49,263 nucleotides of DNA from Acidimicrobiia bacterium (GTDB lineage: Bacteria; Acidobacteriota; Vicinamibacteria; Vicinamibacterales; UBA2999): positions 1-49,263 of the forward strand of contig VFZG01000025.1 of NCBI GenBank assembly GCA_016871275.1. The letters run 5' to 3'. The notes beneath the pieces are model-generated. The model was not told the origin of the DNA. It saw only the letters and a list, made by a program, of their open reading frames with translations, and made no database searches. The translations under genes were made by a program, and so were the position numbers. Shown one piece after another: positions 25,255-33,357 of this stretch; positions within the stretch are counted from its first letter, which is position 1, and every line of letters starts with the position of its first letter.

Positions 25255-25912
25255 GAACAAGCGGAAGACGGCCTCCGAGCCGGTCTCCGAGCTCACGACG
25301 AATCGACTGTCGGTCTACCTGCGCTGCCTCAACCAGCTCGAAGCCGCGAGTGTGGAGACCATCTCGTCGCAAGCGCTCGCCGAGCAGTTCCACCTCAACG
25401 CCGCCCAGATCCGGAAGGACCTCGCGTATTTCGGTGAGTTTGGCGTGCGTGGCGTGGGTTACTACGTCAAGGACCTGAAGCGCCACCTGCGGCAGATCCT
25501 CGGGCTCGACCGCAAGCTGCGCGTCGCGGTGATGGGCGCCGGCAACCTCGGCCTGGCGCTGGCGGACTATCCCGGCTTCAGGCGCGAAGGCTTCGAGATC
25601 GTGGCGATGTTCGACATCGCCGACGCGAAGATCGGCGACCGCTCGAAAAGCGGCGTCCCGATCCACGACCTGAAGGAGCTGAAGAAAGTGGTCCGCAGGG
25701 ATCGCTTCGATATCGCCGTGATCGCGGTCCCGGCTGAATCGGCGCAGCGTGTGCTCGAGCAGGTGGTGGCGGCCGGCATCAAGGCGGTCTTGAATTTCTC
25801 GCCCGGAGCCATCAAAGTGCCTGCGGGTGTGAAGATGAAGAGCGTGGATCTGACCGTCTCTCTCGAAAGCCTCTCGTTCTACCTGGCGCAGGGGATCGAC
25901 GATGGCCACTAA
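25244..25912 (+). CDS. rex: Redox-sensing transcriptional repressor Rex
   Basis: The 222-residue form begins at GTG 25244 (NSQNKRKTASEPVSELTTNR). Residues 15-75 are the winged helix with the family signature LAEQFHLNAAQIRKDLAYFG and EFGVRGVGY. Residues 90-205 are the NAD(H)-binding Rossmann domain with MGAGNLGLAL (97-106), and the C-terminal helix contributes to domain swapping. Rex senses the NADH/NAD ratio and releases DNA when NADH is high. The moaC start lies inside its last codons. Within the window the best operator match is in the promoter at 4926-4954. Confidence 0.93.
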   Translation: MNSQNKRKTASEPVSELTTNRLSVYLRCLNQLEAASVETISSQALAEQFHLNAAQIRKDLAYFGEFGVRGVGYYVKDLKRHLRQILGLDRKLRVAVMGAGNLGLALADYPGFRREGFEIVAMFDIADAKIGDRSKSGVPIHDLKELKKVVRRDRFDIAVIAVPAESAQRVLEQVVAAGIKAVLNFSPGAIKVPAGVKMKSVDLTVSLESLSFYLAQGIDDGH

Positions 25913-26423
25913 TCCGCCGTCGCGGTCCGCGCCGGCGCGCCGGCCTCGCCAGGCGCAACCGGCGTTGACGCACGTCGACCGGAAGGGCCGCATCCGCATG
26001 GTCGACGTCGGTGACAAGCCGGTGACCGATCGCGAAGCGGTGGCGCGCGGCTCGATCGCGATGTCGAAGGACGCCCAGACGCTGATTCAGTCCGGCAACA
26101 ACAGGAAGGGCGATCCCATTCAGGCGGCGCGACTCGCAGGCATCATGGCCGCGAAGAAGACCAGCGAGCTGATTCCGCTGTGCCACCCGCTCGCCCTGTC
26201 GCATGTCTCGGTCGACCTGACGCCTACCAAGCAGGGCTACGACATCGAGTCGCGCGTGCGCATTTCCGGTCAGACCGGCGTCGAAATGGAGGCGCTGACC
26301 GCGGTCGCGGTGGCCGCCCTGACGCTCTATGACATGGTCAAGGCGGTCGACAAGTCAATGGTGATCGGTCACATCGAGCTCGTCGAAAAAAGAGGCGGGC
26401 GCTCAGGCCACTATCGCAGGTGA
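25902..26423 (+). CDS. moaC: Cyclic pyranopterin monophosphate synthase MoaC
   Basis: MoaC converts the MoaA product into cyclic pyranopterin monophosphate in molybdenum cofactor synthesis. The 173 residues include a 20-residue basic N-terminal extension before the conserved THVDRKGRIRMVDVGDKPVT. Signature motifs are present: KKTSELIPLCHPL (about 86-98) and GVEMEALTAVAVAALTLYDM, then KAVDK (about 126-150), which contain the active-site His, Glu, Asp and Lys. The gene overlaps rex by 11 bases and the next gene by 4, so the three are translated as a unit. No other moa gene is seen in the window. Confidence 0.93.
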   Translation: MATNPPSRSAPARRPRQAQPALTHVDRKGRIRMVDVGDKPVTDREAVARGSIAMSKDAQTLIQSGNNRKGDPIQAARLAGIMAAKKTSELIPLCHPLALSHVSVDLTPTKQGYDIESRVRISGQTGVEMEALTAVAVAALTLYDMVKAVDKSMVIGHIELVEKRGGRSGHYRR

Positions 26424-27400
26424 AAGTCCTCGTCTCGATCCAGCAGCCCGTCCATCAGTGGCAGATTCCGGCTGACGGCGTGGCCAGGCTGCGTCAGCGC
26501 TTTCCCGACGTCGAGTTCATTCACGCGACCAGCGATGAGCAGCGTGCCGCCGGGCTGACGGACTGCGACGTCGCCTACACCTGGATCCTGAAGGCCGCCG
26601 AAGCGGCGGCCGCCGAGCAGCTGCGATGGGTGCACACCTCGGCAGTGGCGGTTGAGACGATCTGCCTGCCGGAGCTGTTCGCGCGACACATCCCCGTGAG
26701 CAACAGCCGCGGCGTGCAGGCCGTGCCGATTGCCGAGCACGTGATGGCGGTGGTGCTGGCGCTGGCGAAGCAACTGCCGTTCGCGCTGCATCACCAGCGC
26801 GTCGCGCGGTGGGTGCAGAACGAGTTCACCGGCCCGCGCATCCCCTGGCTGCTGAAGGGGCGTACCCTCGGCGTGATCGGCGTCGGCACCATCGGCGCCG
26901 AGATTGCCGCGCGCGCCAACGCGTTCGGCATGCGCGTGATGGCCATGCGCCGCCGCTCGACGCAGCCGGTCGACGGCATCGAGCGCATCTTCGGCGGCGA
27001 GCAGCTCGATCAGTTTCTCTCCCAATGTCACGTGCTGGTGATCGCCGCGCCGCTCACGCCGCAGACGCACTCGCTGCTGGGGGCGCCGCAGTTCGCCCAA
27101 CTGCCGAAGGGGGCAATCGTCGTCAACGTCGGCCGCGCGAAGATCGTCGATACCGACGCGCTGATGGGCGCGCTGGAGTCCGGTCATCTTGGCGGCGCCT
27201 CGCTCGACGTGTTTCCGCTGGAGCCGCTGCCCCCAGAGCACCGGCTGTGGAAGATGCCGAACGTGATTCTCACGCCCCACACCTCCGGGTTCCGCCAGGG
27301 ACACTGGGACGAGGTGGTCGATCTGTTTGCGGACAACCTCGATCGATTCAGGCGGGGTGAGGCGCTGAGATTCAGGGTTGAGCCGGATTTGGGGTACTGA
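26420..27400 (+). CDS. D-2-hydroxyacid dehydrogenase family protein
   Basis: The 326-residue protein (GTG start overlapping the moaC stop as GTGA) belongs to the NAD(P)-dependent D-isomer hydroxyacid dehydrogenases, which interconvert 2-hydroxy and 2-oxo acids. The nucleotide-binding loop GVIGVGTIGAEIAA is at 151-164. The catalytic set is complete: Arg239 (VNVGRA), Glu268 (PLEPLP) and His287 (TPHTSG). The residue after the second strand is followed by RRRSTQP, which suggests NADP preference; this is inference. Being in one operon with the NADH sensor Rex fits a redox role. The substrate is not known. Confidence 0.87.
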   Translation: MKVLVSIQQPVHQWQIPADGVARLRQRFPDVEFIHATSDEQRAAGLTDCDVAYTWILKAAEAAAAEQLRWVHTSAVAVETICLPELFARHIPVSNSRGVQAVPIAEHVMAVVLALAKQLPFALHHQRVARWVQNEFTGPRIPWLLKGRTLGVIGVGTIGAEIAARANAFGMRVMAMRRRSTQPVDGIERIFGGEQLDQFLSQCHVLVIAAPLTPQTHSLLGAPQFAQLPKGAIVVNVGRAKIVDTDALMGALESGHLGGASLDVFPLEPLPPEHRLWKMPNVILTPHTSGFRQGHWDEVVDLFADNLDRFRRGEALRFRVEPDLGY

Positions 27401-27435
27401 CAGGAGTCACCTGACAGGAGTCACCTGACAGGAGG
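27397..27435. repeat. 14-bp tandem repeat starting in a stop codon
   Basis: CTGACAGGAGTCAC occurs twice (27397-27410, 27411-27424), followed by CTGACAGGAGG. The first copy includes the TGA stop of the dehydrogenase gene. The tract lies between two convergent genes and may be a slippage product. Confidence 0.75.
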
Positions 27436-27467
27436 ATAGGAGGTCAGGAGACCTGGACTTCAACCTG

Positions 27468-27998
27468 CTAGAACACGCGCGCGTGCGGGACGGGCCACCA
27501 CCGCACCTGGACCTTGCCGATGATGTATTTCTTCGGCACGAATCCCCAGTGACGGCTGTCGGAGCTATTGTTGCGGTGATCGCCCATCACGAAGTAGTAG
27601 CCCTCGGGAATCACCTGCGGGCCCCAGTCGTCGTGGCTGCGATATTCGGCCGGCACGAAGTCGTCGCGCATCGGCACGTCGTTCACGTAGACGCGGCCGT
27701 CCACCACCCGCACGGTGTCGCCTTCTTCGGCAATGACGCGCTTGACGAACGACTTGTCGGGGTTCAGCGGGTAGTGGAGCATCACGATGTCGCCGCGCTG
27801 CGGCGGGCTCAGGCGATAGCGCAGCTTGTTGACGATCAGGCGGTCCTGATCGGCGAGCGTGGGGGCCATGCTCTGCCCTTCGACGCGCGCCACCTGGAAG
27901 CCGAACGTCACGATCAGCGTGGCGTAGACGGCGGCCGACGCCAGCGTGCGGACCCACGCGAAGAATTCGTCGCGCCACACTTCCAGGCGGCGCATCAT
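27468..27998 (-). CDS. lepB: Signal peptidase I
   Basis: From the ATG at 27998 the enzyme has 176 residues: a membrane anchor (about 17-36), the catalytic Ser43 in GQSMAPTL, and the general base Lys86 in DKSFVKRVIA. The boxes RGDIVMLHYP and YFVMGDHRNNSSDSRHWG (136-153) are typical of bacterial type I signal peptidases. It cleaves signal peptides of exported proteins at the membrane surface. The frame is open much further upstream; a GTG at 28217 with AAGGAG eight bases before it would add a 73-residue Pro-rich N-terminus but overlap the response-regulator gene by 106 bases. I prefer the short form. Confidence 0.88.
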   Translation of the reverse strand: MMRRLEVWRDEFFAWVRTLASAAVYATLIVTFGFQVARVEGQSMAPTLADQDRLIVNKLRYRLSPPQRGDIVMLHYPLNPDKSFVKRVIAEEGDTVRVVDGRVYVNDVPMRDDFVPAEYRSHDDWGPQVIPEGYYFVMGDHRNNSSDSRHWGFVPKKYIIGKVQVRWWPVPHARVF

Positions 27999-28111
27999 CT
28001 GCTGGGAATCGTGCTCGACGTGCAGCGGCAGCGGCGTGGCGGCCGGCCGCGCGAACGGATCGGTGGTGGTCTGGAGAGTGACCGGGTTCTCGTCGCCGGG
28101 GTCGGCGAAGA

Positions 28112-28888
28112 CTACAGCTTCAGGTACGCCCTCAGGCGTCGGGTGTGCGATCGGCTGACCGGGATTTCCGTCGCCTTCGCGTCTGTCATCCTGAGGATGT
28201 AATTCCGGCTGAACCACGGAACGATCTCCTTCACCTTGTTGATGTTCACCAGGTGCGATCGGTGGACCCGCCAGAACACCTCGGGATCGAGCCGCTCGTG
28301 CAGCTCTTCCAGGGTCCGGTCGTTGGACGTCCCCGATACCTGATCCGTCACTATAGTAATCGAATCCTCGACGAGGGACGCATGAATGATGTCGTCCGCA
28401 TGCACGAGCACGAATCGGTCGCTGACTTTGACGGCCACCTGATCGCGGCGGCCTTGCTGGCCCGCCATCATCCGGACCAGCCGGTCGAGCTGGCCCGCCA
28501 GCGGCTCCGGCTCGCCGCGGCGCTTGCGGGCTCGTGAGACCGCCGTTTCCAGCCGGCCCGGGTCCACCGGTTTCAACAGGTAGTCAACGGCGTTCACTTC
28601 GAAGGCCTCGATGGCGCGCTGGTCGAATGCTGTGACGAAAATCACGCCCGGTCCGGTTCCCGACTCCATCAACTTTCTGGCGACTTCAAAGCCGGTCAGG
28701 CCCGGCATCTGGACATCGAGAAAGGCCACGTCCGGCCTCCGCCTGGCAATTTCATCGAGCGCCTCCACGCCGTTGGCCGCCTGGCCGACGACCTCCACGC
28801 CCTGCAGCTGGCCCAGCAGGAAGCACAACTCGTCCCGCGCCAGCTGCTCGTCGTCTGCCACCACCGCGGTCAGCGCGCCCGGCGTCAT
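28112..28888 (-). CDS. LytTR-type response regulator
   Basis: The 258-residue protein has a receiver domain (1-120) with Asp12-Asp13, the phosphorylation site Asp58 (FLDVQMP), Thr86 and Lys106 (LLKPVD). The LytTR DNA-binding domain follows at about 150-257 (VSDRFVLVHADDIIHASLVE, FWRVHRSHLVNINKVKEIVP). LytTR regulators bind direct repeats near promoters and commonly control envelope, attachment or transport genes. The start overlaps the stop of the histidine kinase gene by 4 bases, so the pair is one two-component system. Targets are not visible in the window. Confidence 0.92.
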   Translation of the reverse strand: MTPGALTAVVADDEQLARDELCFLLGQLQGVEVVGQAANGVEALDEIARRRPDVAFLDVQMPGLTGFEVARKLMESGTGPGVIFVTAFDQRAIEAFEVNAVDYLLKPVDPGRLETAVSRARKRRGEPEPLAGQLDRLVRMMAGQQGRRDQVAVKVSDRFVLVHADDIIHASLVEDSITIVTDQVSGTSNDRTLEELHERLDPEVFWRVHRSHLVNINKVKEIVPWFSRNYILRMTDAKATEIPVSRSHTRRLRAYLKL

Positions 28889-30207
28889 GCGGTAATCCGG
28901 TCGTCGATCGGATGGGTAAATGGCAGCTCCACGCGCGCCACCGACCCCTTGCCGGGCGAACCGACGAGCACAAACCGGCCTGACGCGCCATACAGGACGC
29001 GCAATCGCTCGCTGACGTTACTGAGGCCGATGCCCGTCGACAGCGCATGCGGCACCCGCTCATCCGAAATGCCCAGGCCGTCGTCTTCGATCTCAATGAT
29101 GGCCAGGTCGCGTTCGCGGCGGCTGCGAATCGTGATGGTGCCGGGGCCGACCTTCCGGGCGAAGCCGTGCTTGATGCAGTTTTCGACCAGCGGCTGCAGC
29201 AGAAGGCTGGGCACGATGATGTCCAGGGTTTCCGGCGCAATCGACTTTCTGACCCGCAGGCGCGAACCGAAGCGGATGACCTCGATGTCGAGGTACTCGT
29301 CGATGGCGGCGAGTTCGTCACGCAGCGTGACGAACTGCTGCTGGCTCTGCAGCAGTGTTCGCAGCAGGCCCGACAGCTTCTGAATCACCGCCCGCGCAGT
29401 TTCCGGCTGCGAGCGAATCAACGACGACACCGACGTCAGGGTGTTGAACAGGAAGTGCGGATTGATCTGGCTCTTCAGCGCTTCGACCTTGGCAGCGAGC
29501 AGCAGCTTCTCCTGCTCCTGGAGCCGGTGCTCGATTCGCGCGTTGTTCCAGATCTTGATCGGCGTCGACACGATCAGGACCGTCGCGATGTAGACCATCA
29601 GCGTGAGCCAGCGGTCGGGGCTCGACAGGTGAAAGAGCCGTAACGGATATTCCCGGCCCACCAGCTGGCGGATGAACTCGAGGCCGAGCGCGGCGAGCAG
29701 CAGCATCACCTGCCAGTTGACCTCCATGTCGCGCACCATGCGCCAGACATGGCGCGGCAGGCTGAAGATCATAAACGGCGAGAAACTCCAGATGTCTTCC
29801 TTGGGGCATGCTTCGCGAATCCCGCCGCCGGCAAAGCCGCAGCCCACGGCGAAGAACGGTGCGCCGTACTCGCCTGCGGCGAAGGCCGGCATGGACAGCG
29901 ATAGCCCCACGATGGCGCCGGTGTAGGGGCCGGCGATGAGCCCTGCCAGCAGCGCACCTTCGAGGGTGAGGTCGGCGGCGTCGTAGTTGAGCAGCACGCG
30001 GGCGGCGACCCCGGCGGTGATCGGGATTGCCAGACCCAGGGCAAAGACCAGCCGGTCCGGCCAGTTGCGCTGCTCGAAGATCAGGATGTGCCGGAAACGC
30101 CGGTAGCGCGTCAGCATGGTGGCCAGGGCCGCCATGGCCGCCAGCTTCACGACCAGCGTGGTGAGCAGAAACTGGTCGGCGCTGAGGAATTTGGGTTCTT
30201 GCAGCAT
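28885..30207 (-). CDS. LytS-type sensor histidine kinase
   Basis: The 440-residue kinase has an N-terminal membrane region of about six helices (residues 12-215) resembling the 5TM-LYT sensor, with a cytoplasmic linker coiled coil (222-245). The His_kinase domain shows INPHFLFNTLTSVSSLIR with the phospho-acceptor His251. The ATPase domain has LLQPLVENCIKHGF (N box, about 335-348) and DDGLGIS plus TGIGLSNVSERL (G boxes). It would autophosphorylate in response to an envelope or membrane cue and pass phosphate to the LytTR regulator encoded with overlap downstream. The signal is unknown. Confidence 0.92.
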   Translation of the reverse strand: MLQEPKFLSADQFLLTTLVVKLAAMAALATMLTRYRRFRHILIFEQRNWPDRLVFALGLAIPITAGVAARVLLNYDAADLTLEGALLAGLIAGPYTGAIVGLSLSMPAFAAGEYGAPFFAVGCGFAGGGIREACPKEDIWSFSPFMIFSLPRHVWRMVRDMEVNWQVMLLLAALGLEFIRQLVGREYPLRLFHLSSPDRWLTLMVYIATVLIVSTPIKIWNNARIEHRLQEQEKLLLAAKVEALKSQINPHFLFNTLTSVSSLIRSQPETARAVIQKLSGLLRTLLQSQQQFVTLRDELAAIDEYLDIEVIRFGSRLRVRKSIAPETLDIIVPSLLLQPLVENCIKHGFARKVGPGTITIRSRRERDLAIIEIEDDGLGISDERVPHALSTGIGLSNVSERLRVLYGASGRFVLVGSPGKGSVARVELPFTHPIDDRITA

Positions 30208-30216
30208 CAGGCGTTC

Positions 30217-30273
30217 GGGCCTCCGGGCTTCCGGGCCTCCTGGAGGCCGGAAGGCCTGACTGCCCGGAGGCCT
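30217..30273. repeat. GC-rich inverted repeat (GGCCTCC/GGAGGCC) between the kinase and nuoI
   Basis: The tract repeats GGGCCTCCGGGCTTCCGGGC, then a GGCCTCC/GGAGGCC palindrome (30234-30240, 30242-30248) and a partial inverted copy ending in CCCGGAGGCC. Related words occur at 19374-19384 and inside the methyltransferase N-terminus near 17690-17730. It lies between divergent genes, so it is not a terminator. Confidence 0.6.
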
Positions 30274-30280
30274 TAAATGG

Positions 30281-30286
30281 TATCAT
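30281..30286 (+). promoter_or_regulatory. -10-like hexamer of nuoI
   Basis: TATCAT ends 10 bases before the ATG at 30297. There is no clear -35 and no ribosome site between, so the message is probably near-leaderless. Confidence 0.45.
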
Positions 30287-30296
30287 CCAAAGACTT

Positions 30297-30743
30297 ATGC
30301 TCGGTCCGATCGCGAAAGGCTTTGCGCTCACGTTCAAGCACCTGTTCCGGAAGCCCATCACGGTGAATTACCCCGACCAGAAAGTGCCGATGTTTCCGCG
30401 GTATCGCGGCAAACAGGTGCTGATGCGCGACGAGAACGGTCTCGAAAAGTGCGTGGCCTGCGGTCTGTGCGCCGTGGCCTGCCCGGCCGACGCGATCTAC
30501 CTCGAAGCGGCGGAGAACGACGGCACCGTCATGGCCGGCCCGCGCTACGCGTCGACCTACCAGATTCACAAGACCCGCTGCATCTTTTGCGGCTACTGCG
30601 AAGAAGCGTGCCCGGTGTCGGCGATCTTCATGGGCAAGGACTACGAGCTTGCCGTCTACAGCAAAGACGACTTCGTGTGGGACAAGACCGAACTGCTGGT
30701 CCCAGCCGCGGCGAACGAGAAAGCGCCGGCCGCTGCCCGATAG
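30297..30743 (+). CDS. nuoI: NADH-quinone oxidoreductase subunit I-like 2[4Fe-4S] protein
   Basis: This 148-residue protein carries two [4Fe-4S] motifs, CVACGLCAVACP (52-63) and CIFCGYCEEACP (about 97-108), with the conserved PMFPRYRGKQVLMRDENGLE before them and YELAVYSKDDF after. This is the NuoI pattern, the subunit that carries clusters N6a/N6b between NADH and quinone sites of complex I. The gene stands alone here: no other nuo gene is in the window. It diverges from the LytS kinase gene and may feed a complex I encoded elsewhere. Confidence 0.87.
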   Translation: MLGPIAKGFALTFKHLFRKPITVNYPDQKVPMFPRYRGKQVLMRDENGLEKCVACGLCAVACPADAIYLEAAENDGTVMAGPRYASTYQIHKTRCIFCGYCEEACPVSAIFMGKDYELAVYSKDDFVWDKTELLVPAAANEKAPAAAR

Positions 30744-30787
30744 CGAACCGCGCGGCCACGGGGGCCGTCCGTAGGGTCACGACCTAA

Positions 30788-32650
30788 GTGAAGAAGCCCT
30801 TCCTCAATGCGTTAGATGATCGTGTGCTCGTCTGTGACGGCGCCATGGGCACGATGCTGTACGGGAAGGGCGTCTTCATCAATCGCTGCTTCGAGTCCCT
30901 CAACCAGTCGCATCCGCAGCTGGTGATCGACGTGCACGGCGACTACCTCAAGGCCGGCGCCGACGTGATCGAGACCAACACCTTCGGTGCCAATCGCATG
31001 AAGCTGCGCGCCTTCGGTCTTGGCGACCAGGTCGCTGAGATCAACCGCGCCGGCGCGGCGCTGGCGCGCGCCGCGATCGACCAGGCCGGCGTCGCCGACG
31101 AGGCCTACGTCGCCGGTGCGATCGGGCCGCTGGGTGTCCGCGTGGAGCCGTGGGGCAAGACCGGCGTGGACGAAGCCGAAGTGTTGTTCCGGGAACAGGC
31201 CACGGCGCTGCTCGCGGGTGGCGTGGACCTGTTCGTGCTCGAGACGTTTCGTGACCTGAACGAGATTGGCGCGGCGATCGCCGCGGTGCGCAGTGTGTGC
31301 GACCTGCCGATCGTCGCCCAGATGACGACTGAAGAGGACGGCGCCAGTCTCGACGGCGCGCCGGCCGAGGAGTTCGCGCCCGAGCTGATTCGCCGCGGTG
31401 CCAACGTGGTCGGCGTCAACTGCAGCGTCGGGCCCGCGCCGATGCTTGAAACGGTCGAGCGCATCTCCGACATCGTCGATGTCTGGCTCTCGGCGCAGCC
31501 GAACGCGGGCAAACCCCGCGACATCGAGGGCCGTAATCTCTATCTCTGTTCACCGGAGTACATGGCGTCGTACGCGCGCCGCTTCATCGCTTCTGGTGTG
31601 CGGCTGGTGGGTGGCTGCTGCGGCACGACGCCGGAGCATATCCGGCAGATCGCGCTGGCGGCCAAGTCCATGGCGCCAGGGTTGGCGCGACATGCGGCCA
31701 GCGCGGCAGACGTCCAGGTGCTGCCGGTGGCGAGCCAGCCAAACGCACGGCCTGGCGTGGCGCGCGAACAGAAGTCGGCGTTGGCGAAGAAGCTGGTGAA
31801 CGGCGGCTTCGTGCGCGCGATCGAACTGGTGCCGCCGCGCGGCCATTCGTCGTCGCGGGCGCTGGCGGACGCCGCCAGGCTTGCCAGCCGCGGTGTCGAC
31901 GTCGTGACCATCCCCGACGGCCTGCGTGCCGGCGCGCGCATGAGCGCGCTGTCGATGGCCGTGCTCGTGCAGCAGCACGCGGCGGTGGAAGCGTTGTTGC
32001 AGTATTCGTGTCGGGATCGCAACCTGCTGGGCATCCAGTCGGACTTGCTCGGCGCGCACGCGATGGGCGTACGCAACGTGCTCGGCATCACCGGCGATGT
32101 GCGCAACCTCGGGGATATCCCGGACGCGACCGCCGTGTTCGACGTCGACTCCATCGGTTTGACGAACGTGATCAACCGTTTGAATCATGGCCTTGGCATT
32201 GGCGGGCAGGCAATTGGCGAGCCGACGGCGTTCCACACCGGCGTGATGGTGAACCCATCGCGCGATTTGGAGCAGGAGATTCGGCGCCTCGCCTACAAGG
32301 TCGAGGCGGGGGCGGAGTTCGCCGTGACGCGACCGGTGTTCGATGTCGCGGCGTTCGAGCGCTTCCTGAAGCGCGTCGACTCCGTGGGGCTGCCGATCAT
32401 CGTCGGCATCTGGCCGTTCGAGAGCGCCCTGAACGCGGAGTTCATGGCCAACGAAGTGCCGGGCGTGACCGTGCCCGACGCCCTGGTCGAGCGCATGAAG
32501 CGGTCGGGCAGTCATGGTGCAGCAGTCGCCGAGGGTGTGGCGATTGCACGGGAAATCGCGACGACGGTGAAGGCGATGGCGGCTGGAGTGCAGATCGCCA
32601 CACCAGCGGGCCGACTGGACGCGGCTCTCGACGTGCTTGACGTGGTATAG
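30788..32650 (+). CDS. Bifunctional homocysteine S-methyltransferase / methylenetetrahydrofolate reductase
   Basis: The 620-residue protein (GTG start) joins two one-carbon enzymes. Residues 1-295 form a homocysteine methyltransferase barrel with the zinc thiolates Cys212 (VGVNCSVGP) and Cys277-Cys278 (GGCCGTTPEH), and VCDGAMGTMLY at the N-terminus. Residues about 335-615 match the MetF-type flavin reductase (RAIELVPPRGHSSSRALADA, NVLGITGD, GVMVNPSRDL, AGAEFAVTRPVFD, IWPF). This YitJ-like fusion lacks the cobalamin-binding and activation domains of full MetH. It probably links 5-methyl-THF formation to methionine supply, although the methyl donor used by the first domain is not certain. Confidence 0.9.
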   Translation: MKKPFLNALDDRVLVCDGAMGTMLYGKGVFINRCFESLNQSHPQLVIDVHGDYLKAGADVIETNTFGANRMKLRAFGLGDQVAEINRAGAALARAAIDQAGVADEAYVAGAIGPLGVRVEPWGKTGVDEAEVLFREQATALLAGGVDLFVLETFRDLNEIGAAIAAVRSVCDLPIVAQMTTEEDGASLDGAPAEEFAPELIRRGANVVGVNCSVGPAPMLETVERISDIVDVWLSAQPNAGKPRDIEGRNLYLCSPEYMASYARRFIASGVRLVGGCCGTTPEHIRQIALAAKSMAPGLARHAASAADVQVLPVASQPNARPGVAREQKSALAKKLVNGGFVRAIELVPPRGHSSSRALADAARLASRGVDVVTIPDGLRAGARMSALSMAVLVQQHAAVEALLQYSCRDRNLLGIQSDLLGAHAMGVRNVLGITGDVRNLGDIPDATAVFDVDSIGLTNVINRLNHGLGIGGQAIGEPTAFHTGVMVNPSRDLEQEIRRLAYKVEAGAEFAVTRPVFDVAAFERFLKRVDSVGLPIIVGIWPFESALNAEFMANEVPGVTVPDALVERMKRSGSHGAAVAEGVAIAREIATTVKAMAAGVQIATPAGRLDAALDVLDVV

Positions 32651-32679
32651 TCCGGTGCCGGTTCGGCGAGTGAGCAGAT

Positions 32680-33354
32680 ATGAGCCTATTCGAGCAGCAG
32701 ACTCAGCATTCGGGTAACGCCAAGGCGCTCTCGGTCACGCATTATGGGACCGAGTTCATGCACATGGTTTACCAGAACATCGCGAAAGTCTACGACTACA
32801 CCTATGGGCCGACGCTGCACCCCGGGCGCATCGAAGCGCTCGAAAAGATGCGGATTCGTCCGGGCACGCACGTGCTCGAAGTGGGCGTCGGCACCGGCAT
32901 CAACCTCGGCATGTATCCGCGTGCGGCGCGCATCACCGGCATCGATCTGTCGAGCCGCATGCTGCAGAAGGCCAACCAACGCATCGCGGACAAGGGTCTC
33001 ACCAACTGCGACGTGATGGAGATGGATGCGACGAAGATGACCTTCGCCGACGACTCCTTCGACGTCGTCTACGCGCCGTACGTGATCAGCGTGGTGCCAA
33101 ACCCGGTGGCCGTCGCGCGCGAGATGTACCGGGTGTGCCGTCCCGGCGGACGGGTGGTGATTCTCAATCACTTCAAGAGCGCGAACCCGCTGATGTCGAA
33201 GATCGAGACCGCCATTTCGCCGATGACGGTGCACATCGGCTTCAAGGCCGACCTCGACCTGCCGGGCTTCCTCGAGCAGGCCGGTCTGTCGCCGGTGTCA
33301 CTGGAAAAAGTCAACGTCCCGAAGATCTGGACGCTGATCACCGTGGTGAAATGA
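32680..33354 (+). CDS. SAM-dependent methyltransferase, PmtA-like
   Basis: The 224-residue enzyme has the class I SAM motif HVLEVGVGTGINLG (64-77), the acidic IDLSSRML, and SFDVVYAPYVISVVPNP as motif IV. The opening FMHMVYQNIAKVYDYTYGPT, then LHPGR, and the end FKADLDLPGFLEQAG resemble bacterial phosphatidylethanolamine N-methyltransferase PmtA, which makes phosphatidylcholine. The resemblance is good but ubiquinone/menaquinone-type methyltransferases share the fold. It lies 29 bases after the methionine/folate gene, and both concern methyl-group flow. A TATAGT hexamer at 32646-32651 could give it its own promoter. Confidence 0.8.
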   Translation: MSLFEQQTQHSGNAKALSVTHYGTEFMHMVYQNIAKVYDYTYGPTLHPGRIEALEKMRIRPGTHVLEVGVGTGINLGMYPRAARITGIDLSSRMLQKANQRIADKGLTNCDVMEMDATKMTFADDSFDVVYAPYVISVVPNPVAVAREMYRVCRPGGRVVILNHFKSANPLMSKIETAISPMTVHIGFKADLDLPGFLEQAGLSPVSLEKVNVPKIWTLITVVK

Positions 33355-33357
33355 GCG

